Positions 30,601-40,215 of a stretch of 64,000 nucleotides of DNA are shown one piece after another (position 1 is the stretch's first letter; the number at the start of each line of letters is the position of its first letter). The position numbers were made by a program, and so were the translations under genes. This DNA comes from Komagataella phaffii GS115 (taxonomy: Eukaryota; Ascomycota; Pichiomycetes; Pichiales; Pichiaceae), in assembly GCF_000027005.1 (NCBI RefSeq), contig NC_012965.1:297001-361000 (forward strand), given 5' to 3'. Under the pieces are notes generated by a model. That model ran no database searches and was not told where the DNA came from. It saw only the letters and a program-made list of their open reading frames with translations.

Positions 30601-33600
30601 TTGATAGAGGATTGTCTCAACATCTAGCTCTGCAAAGTGAACTAGTTCAATAATCGCAGACCTCACTCGATCGTCAGTCAGGTACTCTCTGGCAATAATG
30701 GGTTGATCTGGGGGTACCTCAATCAGTGAGTGTTTTGTCAAAAACAAATTCAATCTGCTTCCTGTTTCAGAGGTATCATTACGTACCAAATCTGAAACTT
30801 TGTTTCCAAAATGCTTCGGGACACCCAGATTTAAAAGAATACATTTCAATTGATCAAATAACACTTTAGTTGCATCCAATGAAATTCCAAGATGAGGATT
30901 CTTAGGTTTGATCAACCGAGATCTAATGCTTAAAAGGTGATGATAAATGAAATAGTGGAGGTAGCGAAGACCTGCTGTGTATTCCTTGCGCTCATAAGTG
31001 CTTTTGTGGGTGGCCAACAGTTCGTTGTCATATGTAGAGACAACATCGATAAAGCTTTGTACTCTCTTTGTCAGACCCGCTAGCTCGTTCATGTAAGGGC
31101 TTAACGTATCAGATTTCAGCGAGCTGACGGAGTTATTAGCCATTGCCTGTATGACTTTCGCTAGCTGCTTTCGTAGTTGCATCGGGGGAGGATCAGAAAA
31201 TACTTCCCATGCTGGCTCAATTATACTTGGAGTAATAAACCTTAAAAACAAAAAAGCACCCGACGCTAGCAAGCTAGATTCGGGAAATTTTCTGGAAGTT
31301 GCCTTTTTTATAAGAGAACATATCATCCTTATTGAGTGAGGTAATGACGAAATAGTGCTCTCAAGGCTTGAAACCAGCATGCGCGTATACTTCATGAGAA
31401 GGTCGGGATTGGGTTTTTCATTGTGATTCGTAAAGTTGTCGAAAACATTAAAGTAGTCATGGGAATCTTTGATCTCTGAGAACACTGACCCCAAAAGACT
31501 CCTTAAGTAAGAAGTCCCGTAAACCTTGGCAAAATTGCCAATGAGCTTTGCTGAAAATGTGTTATACCGCAATAACTCTGTATCACTATCTGTGTTCGTA
31601 ATTTCATAGTCGATTAAATGACTAATGAAAGCCCTTGATTCCTCGATCTTGAAAGGTAAAGATAAAAAGGAATTGACTAGACTGTCAACCTCAGAATGAG
31701 GACAGCATTCCATCATTGCAAATACTAAAGGGCCATATTCAATTAGTAGCTGTAGAATTTTGAAAAGATTTTCATAATTCATTTCATCAGAACTTTCAGT
31801 AAATTCTTCAGTAACATCTTCAACAATATTTGCGAAAACGTTGATGAAAGCAAGTCTGGTTTTTTGATCTTCCGAAAATCCTAGCTTCAAAGCATATCTT
31901 AAACCTATTTCAACATTTGATCTCAATAGATTGGTCAATGCCTTAATTGTATACTCACTAACAGCAAGCGCTTGATGTTTTGAATAACTATTTTCACTGA
32001 CATTATAGCTAAATCTTTCCATAACTTTCAATAACAGTGTAAAGTATCTCTTGAACATGACATTCAGAGAAGATTTGTGATCCACATGGTTAGATGAGCT
32101 CAATACGTCCAACGGTAATTCATAAAAACCAATTGCCAGGTATTTTACAGCACCCAAAACAAGATCAAACGAGTAGTGTTCAATATCTTTAGAATCTTGC
32201 TCGGTTGTATCCAACTTGGAGATTATGTCCAAATGCGACATTGCACCTTCAAGGCATATTGAGACAAAATCTGCAAACTTGTTTCGCATCAGGATAAAAC
32301 TTGTTAAGTTATAGTCATCTTTATAGCTGTGTAATAATGACAAACAAGAGATGGCCGTAATTTGAAGTCTTATAACTGTTAATCCGTACTCATTCTTGAG
32401 AACGTTATTGAGTACCACCTCTAGGATAGAGATGATATCTGAAAAGTACCGGTAGGCGTGTGCTGGTTGCGACAGCATTGATGTCAAAACAGTTACGGTA
32501 TTGTCAGCAATGATGGCATCCCTCCAATCAAATATATCATGCGTCTCTCCAACATCAGATTTAACTCTTTCAAGAAGAATTCCCATTGTGCCAGGATGTA
32601 AGTATTCTAAACAACTTTTGGCTCTTTTTCTTGTATCAGCATTTGATGAATATGCATCATGCATGACATCATCAATCAAGGTATTGGTTTGATTCAAAAG
32701 TCTCTCTTTTTGTTTAATATTGGAGGGGTCGTATGTAATAAACACTCCGCAAACCACACATAATATTATAGCGTACTCGTGCCTCCGTTCTTCATTAGTG
32801 CTTTTTTTCCAGTTGTCATATAGTAACGTCCAAGCTTTGATGAAACTACGTGAGGGAGAGGTTATAGTTCTCAGTATCTCGATAAGCTTCTTTTGTAAAG
32901 CAACTCTACCAGGAGGAATTTTAGTATCCTCCGAAATGAGGGAATAAAATAGTTTGTCCACTGAAGAATAGCACGAGTCAAAATGGATTCCTGAGCGATG
33001 TTCCAACATAAAATCTCTAAATCCTCGTTTCACAAAGTCATAGGTCTCAATGGTGGTGGTGAACAAACTGTAAAGAAGAGCCACTTCAACGTTGCAGGTG
33101 ATGTCACGACAAACAGTGCGATGATAAAATTTTAACGCCGGATCGAAAGTGAAGCCAAGTTTGCGCCTTTCATCTAGAAGGCTCACCAAAACTTCCAAAA
33201 CTTCTCTGTCTTTTTCTTTTGTCATCTTGTTTTCAATTAAGACGGATGCAACAATATTAACAGATAGGGTACAATATAAAAAGTGATAAGTTCGCCATGA
33301 TTGAGCTTGGCATAGTATTTTTGATGGATAAAAGAAGCTCAAAACAGCATTCTGGGCTACTTCAGCTATCTGTTTGTCATTGGAAAGCATAGCAAAAACA
33401 ATCGGAACCGCAAACTCTTGAAAATGGGACGCATATACACGGCAATCATTTTCAATCTCTCCACCAGTTCTGTCGAATGTTAATAGAAACGGATATTTAT
33501 CCAGGGTGGATAATAAACTGAATAAAATCGACCTAGCCATTTGCTTTGGTTTTGGTTCGATGGATGTCAATAACCTCGAAGGTTTGGGGGTCCTTGAAAG

Positions 33601-35472
33601 CATTGATGCATTAGCTCGTGATGAATCCGTGTCATGAGATGGACTTTTGGATGTAAGAGAAAGATGAGATTTTAAAGTATCCTTAGTTCTTTGAATTTTC
33701 GACGGTGTAGGTTGTTTCAATGGTATTGTGGAACTAGAGTATGAGGTTGACATTTGTGATTCCTCGTTTGATAAGCTTCCTTCATCAATTTTAGGTGTTG
33801 GGGTAGTAGAATGCGAGGACGGGCTGGTTTTCAAAGCTTGTAACATATCAACCAATGAATCGTTACTGTTCCGCTTTTCTCTGCTCTGTTCAAAAAATTC
33901 GACCTCGTTATACTTCCATTCGGTGTCAATGCCTATGATGGAAGCTGCTCTTAAAAGATGATTCTCTAATGATCGGCTGCACAGCTTTGAATAATGAAAG
34001 TATGCTGAATCAAACGCAGGAATGGATGAAAGTACATTGATGGCAGCGGTTATAATAGTGACCAAGGAAACTGGCGTGGTAGGAGAAGATAATTCGAAAG
34101 CCACTCTTGTCGAAAAAGTATCCCGCTTCAATTGCATGGCGCTCGCATACCACATGTAACGTGCAGCGTGGCATTTCTGTGTATCTATTCCTTGTATCAT
34201 GTAGTCGGGGGTTTCAATAGAAAGTGCAGTCCCAAAATCTTGAAGATACTTTGAGGCCAGCTTCACCAAGGCATTGTCAGGCCTATAAACAGACACTATG
34301 GCTCCAATGCATATCAATGCAATAAGACCCTCAAACGTATGAGGTAGATATTGAGATGCAAAATCTTCGTCTTTTAAAGATGAAAACATGAAATCTAGAA
34401 AAGTAAACTTGTTAGAAACCGGCTGTGCTTTCTTTATTCGCAAACGGGAAGGCTGTACACTTGGCTCTAAAAAAGATTCCAAATGTTTTGGTAACGACAT
34501 TACCAAAAGCATAAGCATCATTTGACGAGGAGGATCGTAGAAAAACTCCTGCTTCCTGTAAAGGAAATCAAAAAAAAGTTCCAGCTCTAGGGTGTAGACC
34601 GAGTCATCAGTGATTCCAAGGTAGTCTTGCGGGTTGCATATAATCCAATGTCTTAGGGAGGTTGCCATGAATGACAATATGAGTCGCTGATGTATCGGTT
34701 TACGAATGCTGTCATAGAGAGCCCATAATAACTTAACATACTTCAAAAAGTATTGCTGATCCAACAATACTAAAGACAATATATCAATATGGGGAACAAT
34801 ATCAGATTCTTCACTTGTTCTTTTCCTGAGTATCTGTAGCTTGCTAGATACGAACTCAAAGAATATGTCCTTGTTCGAACCGGATAAGAATTCTAATATA
34901 AAGTTTGTATTCTTATCAATCTCTTGAATAACTGCATTGGCTACCGCAGGTTCCATTTTGTCTTGTTTAAACTTGTTGATGGTCTGTACTAATTTTGTAT
35001 TCGATCTAAACTTGGAAATAGTATAAACAGCCTTCCGAGCATGTGTATCATCTATAGGACGTGGGTGAACTCGATAATAACGAGAAGACTGCTGCCCCAA
35101 AGTTTCAGCATAAAGAACAGCTGTTTTTTGCATATTGGAAGAGTGATTCATTAACAACACACCATTCTGCCTCGCCCACACATAATCTGATATGTCGGCT
35201 AGTAGACTAATCATAATCGATATGGAACTCAGAGAAGTGGCAGATCGTTCTGACAATGGCACATATCTATCAGTCCGATTTATATTCTCCAGTATGAGAC
35301 TCGTCTGGTAAAACATTTCCGAGAACAATTTAGTCTCGGATATTTTGAACAGGGAGTTCCTACAGCTGCTGAAGTAGGGATCAATTTCCAGGTCCGACAC
35401 ACTGACACCGGTCTTCTGTGGAAGAAGACTGGCAATCTTGACGTAGATCGATGCCACTAAAGATTCACTCAT
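27610..35472 (-). CDS. IRA2: Ira1/Ira2-neurofibromin type Ras GTPase-activating protein
   Basis: The 2620-residue single exon carries a RasGAP domain at about 1230-1500. R1302 in LLRYNTFSAKLIGNFAKVYG is at the arginine-finger position, and FLRFITPSIIEP (R1411) is the FLR structural motif. The following part matches the Sec14/PH-like module of neurofibromin (VHFAELDVETILYQILNVLS; DKLVFLSPNLDFYF). The rest is HEAT-like helical repeat. Ira proteins hydrolyse Ras-GTP and so lower adenylate cyclase/PKA activity. Length is between neurofibromin and the 3000-residue yeast Ira proteins. Whether a second IRA exists elsewhere is unknown, so the number in the name is arbitrary. Confidence 0.92.
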   Translation of the reverse strand: MSESLVASIYVKIASLLPQKTGVSVSDLEIDPYFSSCRNSLFKISETKLFSEMFYQTSLILENINRTDRYVPLSERSATSLSSISIMISLLADISDYVWARQNGVLLMNHSSNMQKTAVLYAETLGQQSSRYYRVHPRPIDDTHARKAVYTISKFRSNTKLVQTINKFKQDKMEPAVANAVIQEIDKNTNFILEFLSGSNKDIFFEFVSSKLQILRKRTSEESDIVPHIDILSLVLLDQQYFLKYVKLLWALYDSIRKPIHQRLILSFMATSLRHWIICNPQDYLGITDDSVYTLELELFFDFLYRKQEFFYDPPRQMMLMLLVMSLPKHLESFLEPSVQPSRLRIKKAQPVSNKFTFLDFMFSSLKDEDFASQYLPHTFEGLIALICIGAIVSVYRPDNALVKLASKYLQDFGTALSIETPDYMIQGIDTQKCHAARYMWYASAMQLKRDTFSTRVAFELSSPTTPVSLVTIITAAINVLSSIPAFDSAYFHYSKLCSRSLENHLLRAASIIGIDTEWKYNEVEFFEQSREKRNSNDSLVDMLQALKTSPSSHSTTPTPKIDEGSLSNEESQMSTSYSSSTIPLKQPTPSKIQRTKDTLKSHLSLTSKSPSHDTDSSRANASMLSRTPKPSRLLTSIEPKPKQMARSILFSLLSTLDKYPFLLTFDRTGGEIENDCRVYASHFQEFAVPIVFAMLSNDKQIAEVAQNAVLSFFYPSKILCQAQSWRTYHFLYCTLSVNIVASVLIENKMTKEKDREVLEVLVSLLDERRKLGFTFDPALKFYHRTVCRDITCNVEVALLYSLFTTTIETYDFVKRGFRDFMLEHRSGIHFDSCYSSVDKLFYSLISEDTKIPPGRVALQKKLIEILRTITSPSRSFIKAWTLLYDNWKKSTNEERRHEYAIILCVVCGVFITYDPSNIKQKERLLNQTNTLIDDVMHDAYSSNADTRKRAKSCLEYLHPGTMGILLERVKSDVGETHDIFDWRDAIIADNTVTVLTSMLSQPAHAYRYFSDIISILEVVLNNVLKNEYGLTVIRLQITAISCLSLLHSYKDDYNLTSFILMRNKFADFVSICLEGAMSHLDIISKLDTTEQDSKDIEHYSFDLVLGAVKYLAIGFYELPLDVLSSSNHVDHKSSLNVMFKRYFTLLLKVMERFSYNVSENSYSKHQALAVSEYTIKALTNLLRSNVEIGLRYALKLGFSEDQKTRLAFINVFANIVEDVTEEFTESSDEMNYENLFKILQLLIEYGPLVFAMMECCPHSEVDSLVNSFLSLPFKIEESRAFISHLIDYEITNTDSDTELLRYNTFSAKLIGNFAKVYGTSYLRSLLGSVFSEIKDSHDYFNVFDNFTNHNEKPNPDLLMKYTRMLVSSLESTISSLPHSIRMICSLIKKATSRKFPESSLLASGAFLFLRFITPSIIEPAWEVFSDPPPMQLRKQLAKVIQAMANNSVSSLKSDTLSPYMNELAGLTKRVQSFIDVVSTYDNELLATHKSTYERKEYTAGLRYLHYFIYHHLLSIRSRLIKPKNPHLGISLDATKVLFDQLKCILLNLGVPKHFGNKVSDLVRNDTSETGSRLNLFLTKHSLIEVPPDQPIIAREYLTDDRVRSAIIELVHFAELDVETILYQILNVLSNLWDSNFEIMVDCTGLQALPGDKSEKLLTSLNSLIPPFAFGKCNKITYFNPSTKIYQFYNNKLAYLDKLVFLSPNLDFYFKSFEDNLHFDESQYTIRVREDPRVTFSNVKMAFEPTKEDIPIKLRIGNEFVHFVYKRNIFIHTTQEYVPIVCIDIVNVADLTEVVTGENDEVYLFNSATGSRIVLKSPKKIEIMRTLYYVKPSSVDVVSKAHMEDEFSLNSFLGLLLNLDFVGLLSRDTEIRKASYNLLVSLAHYFKLDFSRTLSSTEELSLPQDYLPYVASLSESLAKFHPEITLEFVGEFFFSYEHASKNRKMFVPFILRPWVRNIYEYVYVQDPELGPDRVSDLLKKIIRLTIQSPSSQFVFRKAFWSEICMNNELHGLIIQELVHAALDHEAEGKDWDHIISLVHLSPSIEICGHVIHLLIGSAKTFSSDINEIAVHSNWIKISVLCAIADNLLFDCLKYALAFLPEILFIVSLYMDLGPSRLRRSLYGLTVNTLHSLLSNDKLSSESKTELKLLLSKVSDDRGKMLFGLSHKDDSRSNGKGSGDFIKKIGEMEHFCQLVMRIPRLVGDQGLEMAATTKWNSYVINFSFNWHHLFQVRGLVMLGCLSSQGVSDTLLYKVVSLSGSVLNSYAKKHYHWEGPATGIVLAIAYALGKLVEGLPTSSQLIGKMFWHAFALCIIRDSTNYQMCLVFFTKAILKLSERAEYSNIDCFDALLEEKKVFGEALDNMEKLYEIHLSRDSFDIVILSFLGFGLRMPSVKLAAYKCLVQIAAVRCSDVVISKLKSSEERFCPARYSYLAFVYLISRTDERMIEYLENCGIKDPALIKLSNSISVPSQLIDFLATESPHAVFTLYHCALSFNECANDESVQLRFLELFKYISKKHPYLKWMIYPQIIQRIRHINAHSLFLRLLESSMELSSQAARETEYGNIEKHNKELFDMIKEHGLFGITLGIEQRGCFSLDPSTNDKIGMYLRIILDRIICSSSD

Positions 35473-35872
35473 CTTGGGCGTGGTTGCTCCTGGTATGATA
35501 TGACTTTGACGGGTTCAAATAAAAAGAACACAAGGAACCAAATCGTACAATTGCAAAAAAAAAAAGAAAAGAAAAAAGAAAACTAATCAGACAAGTACGG
35601 GCTGGGGAACTAAAGGATGAAAGGCCAGTGAATAATAGTAACAGCCAACCTTTGCAGTTCTTGGACCCTGATGCTCTGCTTAGTTCGTATGAAACGGTTC
35701 ACGTTTGTAAGGATAGACCTACGTATGCGGAGAGGCAGGGAGAAGCAGGGCCCGCGAAACGGTAAACGCCAGAAGCAATACTTGCCATATACGGAATTAC
35801 TATCTATTTAGTACTTCTAAGGCATTTTATTTTTCCGTTCAATTATACATACAGACACTGTACACAGTTTGC
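35473..35872. other. Intergenic region, IRA promoter and RPL27 3' end
   Basis: The 400-bp gap lies between two minus-strand genes. It contains a purine tract with A11-12 (about 35555-35580) near the IRA start. No gene is seen. Confidence 0.55.
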
Positions 35873-36606
35873 TTAGAAATCCAACTTGGAGAAAAACCAC
35901 TTGTTCTTACCAGCCTGGTGTCTCTCTTCAAATGCCTCCTTAACAACGTTCTTGGCCTCCTCACGTTGAGATGGCTCAGCGATAGTCTCTGGTGTAACAA
36001 CAGACTTGAAAGCCTCAACATCGAAAGTGTATCTAGTTGGCATAATGTGGTTGTAGTTGATAGCCTTGACGAAAGTCTTAACCTTCAAGTTCTTGGCAAT
36101 GGTCTTTGAGTCCATGTCGGAGTTAACCTTGGCTGGGTACTTCTCAATACCAGCTACAATGGCGTGTGGGAAAGGATGGGTCTTGGAACCCTCCTCGTTG
36201 ACCGAAACGATTACCACTTTCTTACCGGCAAATCTACCACGGACGACAACAGCTAAAAATGATGTTAGTACTTTGTTCATGCGGGATGGCCTAGATGGTG
36301 AAGAAGTGAGGGGTCAGCATAGATTAAGAGGTGATTTGAAAGACGAATTCATAAGTGAAAGCTTAGCTGACGTTTATTCAATCCATTTGAGTCGTCTGAA
36401 AACAACAGTAACTCTGCCATTGGTTTAATCTCACTTGAATCTTGTTGGCTTTTGTCTGCGTTTCAGATCGGCTTTTCTCTACGACTCTTCTCAAATTGCT
36501 GCCTCTGTCAAATCAACTGGACAATCAACTACCATTCACTACTCTCTTCACCTGAAATAGATTCTTGATACATACCAACTTTACCAGATTTAATGAATTT
36601 GGCCAT
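35873..36606 (-). CDS. RPL27: 60S ribosomal protein eL27 (one intron)
   Basis: Exon 1 (36606-36576, [10 protein letters not shown]) joins exon 2 (36252-35873) to give 136 residues, the exact length of S. cerevisiae Rpl27. The joined start [18 protein letters not shown] matches the family, as do [41 protein letters not shown] and [19 protein letters not shown]. An ATG inside the intron (MNKVLTSF) would give a false start. It is a core protein of the large cytosolic ribosomal subunit, near the exit tunnel. It is probably highly expressed. Confidence 0.96.
36253..36575 (-). other. Intron of RPL27 (323 nt)
   Basis: The donor is GTATGT at 36575, the branch point TACTAAC at 36270-36264 and the acceptor TTTTTAG ending at 36253. 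It is the longest intron in the window. I looked for a C/D snoRNA inside it and found no convincing box pair. Confidence 0.93.
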
Positions 36607-36810
36607 TTTACTATATGGAATGTATTTTTCTATATGATAAAGCAATTTTTTGAAATTTTTACCTGACGCTTACAGTGTCGCGACCAATCTCTGCAGTGAA
36701 AAAAACTATAGGTCGTGTGCGGGTCAGGGTTACAGAAAGTAATCTGTGTGTAATTCTGAGCCCGTGACGCTGACTTCCCAAAAAGGCAACCGAAACCAAT
36801 ATAGGGGTTT

Positions 36811-39800
36811 TCATCTCTTCCTTGAGGATCTGGCAAGAAATCGGGAGTTCAAGCCTGTAACAAACCTATTCACCGAACCCTCTCTGGCACTACTTTCGGG
36901 TCCGGAAGCGACTTCTGGGTGATTCATAATAGAATTGATGGCAGCATTCACCATTGCATTGTCAGTGTTACTGGCACGTGACCGAAGAGGTAAGCCATTG
37001 CTCAAATGCCCCGTTTGAGGTATTGGAGGAGGAGGTTTCCTACGGCCATGGGAGCTTTCAATTGTCTTCATCATCCGTTCGCCTCGATTCTTTGAGTTAT
37101 GAGTGGATGGTGCTGGAGTGTGGGATTCAGAGGGCCTCTCAGAGGATTTACTTATTTCTTGGGCGGGTGATAATAGTATATCGACCTCTGCTAAACCCCC
37201 ACCATCTTGCGACTTTCTGGAGGTTACCTTCTCGTGTGCTATATCTGTTGCTGTAGCATCCCAATCAAAGTGAGAGCTAAGCGGGCTAATAGGCTTCATT
37301 GGGGCTAGTAGACTCGGCTCGAGTTCTTTATGATTGGCACTGACACTGGCTGCCTGCGTTGCAGCCTTCAAAGCTCCCTCCCCGCCTGTAGATGTTCCTA
37401 CATTACCAGCTGCCATTGAGTCTCTCCAGTATTTTCTATCATGTTCGTTTGTTCTGGAACGTAATAAAGTTGAAGTCCAAATTGAGATTTCATGCTTAGG
37501 AACCTCAAACACAAAAGAGTATTTTGTAGATTCTATTACAAATAGTCCTGTATTGATCATTGAATTTTTCTGTTTTCTTGTTTCTCCCATTACTTCTTTG
37601 AACTTGACGTTTAAGTTGACCAGGTCGATTGTAGATCGAAGTTCATAAGTTGGATTTGGCTGGACTCCTGATACTTCGAATAAAAGTGCACGGCCAAATG
37701 AAGTGATGACAAGCATGTGTTTGATTGGTTTAGTCTCCACTGGTTGAGATGAAACATTTCCGTGTAAAGCTTTCATAAATCTCTCAGCAACTGATGATTT
37801 TTTAGTGTCCTTTTCCTTATCTGGTTCTTTCTCCCTGTCTCGTTCTGTGGAATCTTTAGAACCGTCTTCCAACTGTTGTGGTTCAACATAGGTGATTGCC
37901 TGATCTGGAATCGAACTGTCAGTGTTGGGCTCTGGCGATCCACCATTGGTATTCACGGTGGACTGCTTTCGAAAACCAGAAGCTCCGTTGACAACTTGAG
38001 TAAGCATGGATGTACCACTTGTTCGCCTTCCATTAGAACCTAACGGTGAGTCCACCAATTGACCACGAAACTTCTTCTCAACCTGATCAGTGGTCATTTC
38101 GAAAACATCAACGACGTCCGCTTTCAAAATTCTTTCATCGTGATGTGTTAAGTATGAAGACCATTTTAGATCAAGGACTGTCATTGGGTGAACAGGTTCA
38201 GGTTTACTTGGCGGAAGAGAGCTTGTACTAGACTTGCGGGATCCAGCCCCGCTAGCAAGTAGCTGTTTAGAGGAATGTCTCTGCACTGTCGGACGCGGAA
38301 TATTGGTACCAGGAATAAAGTCCTGCTTATTTGAAGAAGTTGAAGATGCAGAGTTTGGCGCCTGTAAACGCGATGTAGAGGCATTGTTTGGAACGCTTCT
38401 TGATAAGGCTACTGCAGCTGCAGAGCTAGCACTCCTTTGATCAGGAGCATTTTTGCCTTGCATCAATACTGGACTAGAATTTTGCGACACAAGTTTAGGT
38501 TGTGTAGGTGAGTTCGTTGAAGATGTGGCCCGCTTAACGATAGGAGAACTATTCGTCTTGGATGGCAAGTATGGCTTAGTCTTATTTTTCAATCCGGGAA
38601 TTGGCAGCATCGACTGTGCACTCATCTTATAAGGGCCTAATTCTGGAGGATCCGTGTTCCAAATTGCATCGGGGTCGCTCCAATCGATTGACTCAAAGAA
38701 CATATGCTTTTGAATTTCAGAAATGGTTATACGATTACTTGGCTTCAGCACAAAAATACGTTTCACCAGATCACGAACAATAGTGGGAAATCCAGCGGTG
38801 AAAGCATAATTCAGCTTGCATATTTTTTGAAAAACAAGATAATCATTGGTGGCTTTGAAAGCTGGCTTGCCTGAAATCATCTGGTAAATCAAACAGCCGA
38901 AGGCCCATATATCGCAAGGTTTGCCAACGTACTTCTCATTCAACAGCTCAGGTGAAACATACTCAGCTGTACCTACAAAAGAAGTGGCTCTAACATTGGT
39001 AGGGTACTCTCCATCTTCATTCTTTTCTAACAACTTCGCTGTACCAAAATCGGTGATTTGAATCTTCATTTGCTCATTAATCAAAATATTTTCCGGTTTG
39101 ATATCACGATGAATGACTCCGTTATCGTGTATGTATTTTATCGCATCTAATATCTGGGCGCTGTAATACCTGACGCTATCCAAGTCCATGCTACCGTACT
39201 TCTTAATTAAGGTGTACAATTCACCATTGCTGGCATAGTCCAGCACAAAATACAAGCTTTGCTCATCCTGGAATGTATAGAATAAGTGAATGATACCAAC
39301 ATGTTTGCTCAATCTGTTCAACGTATGCTTCTCTATGTTGACGTATTTTACTTTCTTTTCATTGACAATGTACCTTTTATCCAATATCTTCATGGCGTAC
39401 TTCTTCTTTGTGGATTTGTCCTTTGCAAGTATGACTGTAGAGTAAGACCCCTCACCAAGGGTTTTTCCCATGATAAAGTCCTTAATCGACTTCTTCACGA
39501 CAGTGGTCCGAGTAACACCATTCTCATCCGTAGTTGTGGTAACGATCTTTGCGGCACCCCTATCCTGCCACTCAGAAGAAGAAGTGGGAATAAATGGAAG
39601 ATCAGGACCCTCCATCTCACTGTCATTATCACTGGTGGCTTCCTGTCCATTTTCATTTCTCACTTTCCTCACAGAGGACATCGACAACATTTCATCGACC
39701 AATGTCAATGATGGATTGGTATTCGCCTTCCTGTTCTCTTTGTAACTCAGCAAATTATCCGTTGAAGGTTCTGGATTGGTATGTATTCCGCTTTCTCCCT

Positions 39801-39966
39801 TCAAGGAAGATAAATGAGAGGACACATGAGTTACTGGGTAGTCACGAGGCTTAACCTGGGATACCGATGTCCCGGGTACAGGATACTCAGGGGTACTAAC
39901 ACGCGTCGACGCATAACAATTGATTATGTCCAACTCGGAGTTGATAGATTCGTCCTGAGCAATCAT
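36811..39966 (-). CDS. PKH1: PDK1-type protein kinase (Pkh1/Pkh2 homologue)
   Basis: From the first in-frame ATG at 39966 the protein has 1051 residues. The kinase domain reads DFIMGKTLGEGSYSTVILAK, KKKYAMKILDKR, HRDIKPEN (H286, D288), ITDFGTAKLL, SFVGTAEYVSPELL and DIWAFGCLIYQM, the Pkh/PDK1 signature. Lys- and Ser-rich linkers follow. A C-terminal PH-like module lies around VLDLKWSSYLTHHDERILK and HMLVITSFGRALLFEVS. Pkh kinases phosphorylate the activation loops of Pkc1, Ypk1/2 and Sch9 downstream of sphingolipid signals. Partners or effectors nearby include AVO1 (TORC2) and RHO1 (Pkc1). Only one PKH is seen here, so the numeral is provisional. Confidence 0.9.
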   Translation of the reverse strand: MIAQDESINSELDIINCYASTRVSTPEYPVPGTSVSQVKPRDYPVTHVSSHLSSLKGESGIHTNPEPSTDNLLSYKENRKANTNPSLTLVDEMLSMSSVRKVRNENGQEATSDNDSEMEGPDLPFIPTSSSEWQDRGAAKIVTTTTDENGVTRTTVVKKSIKDFIMGKTLGEGSYSTVILAKDKSTKKKYAMKILDKRYIVNEKKVKYVNIEKHTLNRLSKHVGIIHLFYTFQDEQSLYFVLDYASNGELYTLIKKYGSMDLDSVRYYSAQILDAIKYIHDNGVIHRDIKPENILINEQMKIQITDFGTAKLLEKNEDGEYPTNVRATSFVGTAEYVSPELLNEKYVGKPCDIWAFGCLIYQMISGKPAFKATNDYLVFQKICKLNYAFTAGFPTIVRDLVKRIFVLKPSNRITISEIQKHMFFESIDWSDPDAIWNTDPPELGPYKMSAQSMLPIPGLKNKTKPYLPSKTNSSPIVKRATSSTNSPTQPKLVSQNSSPVLMQGKNAPDQRSASSAAAVALSRSVPNNASTSRLQAPNSASSTSSNKQDFIPGTNIPRPTVQRHSSKQLLASGAGSRKSSTSSLPPSKPEPVHPMTVLDLKWSSYLTHHDERILKADVVDVFEMTTDQVEKKFRGQLVDSPLGSNGRRTSGTSMLTQVVNGASGFRKQSTVNTNGGSPEPNTDSSIPDQAITYVEPQQLEDGSKDSTERDREKEPDKEKDTKKSSVAERFMKALHGNVSSQPVETKPIKHMLVITSFGRALLFEVSGVQPNPTYELRSTIDLVNLNVKFKEVMGETRKQKNSMINTGLFVIESTKYSFVFEVPKHEISIWTSTLLRSRTNEHDRKYWRDSMAAGNVGTSTGGEGALKAATQAASVSANHKELEPSLLAPMKPISPLSSHFDWDATATDIAHEKVTSRKSQDGGGLAEVDILLSPAQEISKSSERPSESHTPAPSTHNSKNRGERMMKTIESSHGRRKPPPPIPQTGHLSNGLPLRSRASNTDNAMVNAAINSIMNHPEVASGPESSAREGSVNRFVTGLNSRFLARSSRKR

Positions 39967-40079
39967 AAGGGATTGTTCATGTATTGGATTGGAAGATAGG
40001 ATTCTGTTCCAAAAATGGAGCAAAGACAAGACAATATGTCGGATGCCCAAAAGAGAACCCCTGTTCCGTTTGGGATTGG

Positions 40080-40087
40080 TCACGTGA
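40080..40087. promoter_or_regulatory. TCACGTGA E-box in the divergent PKH1/orphan promoter
   Basis: This exact copy of the Cbf1-type palindrome lies 114 bp before the PKH1 start and 129 bp before the plus-strand orphan. Binding is inference. Confidence 0.45.
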
Positions 40088-40215
40088 TCAGGTTTCCTAG
40101 AGAAATCTAATTCTGTGTTACCCCAGACGAGAAGATCTGAGATTGAAGATTTAGACTGTTCTAGGACTGAAACCTCTACAAGAATAGACGGGGCGTCAAC
40201 AAAAAACAAGGGGAA

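Noticed and set aside
35873..36280. RPL27 starting inside its intron (MNKVLTSF)
   Set aside because: The intronic ATG lies just after the TACTAAC branch point. The joined exons give the exact family N-terminus and length.
36253..36575. snoRNA within the RPL27 intron
   Set aside because: No C/D or H/ACA pattern could be found by eye.
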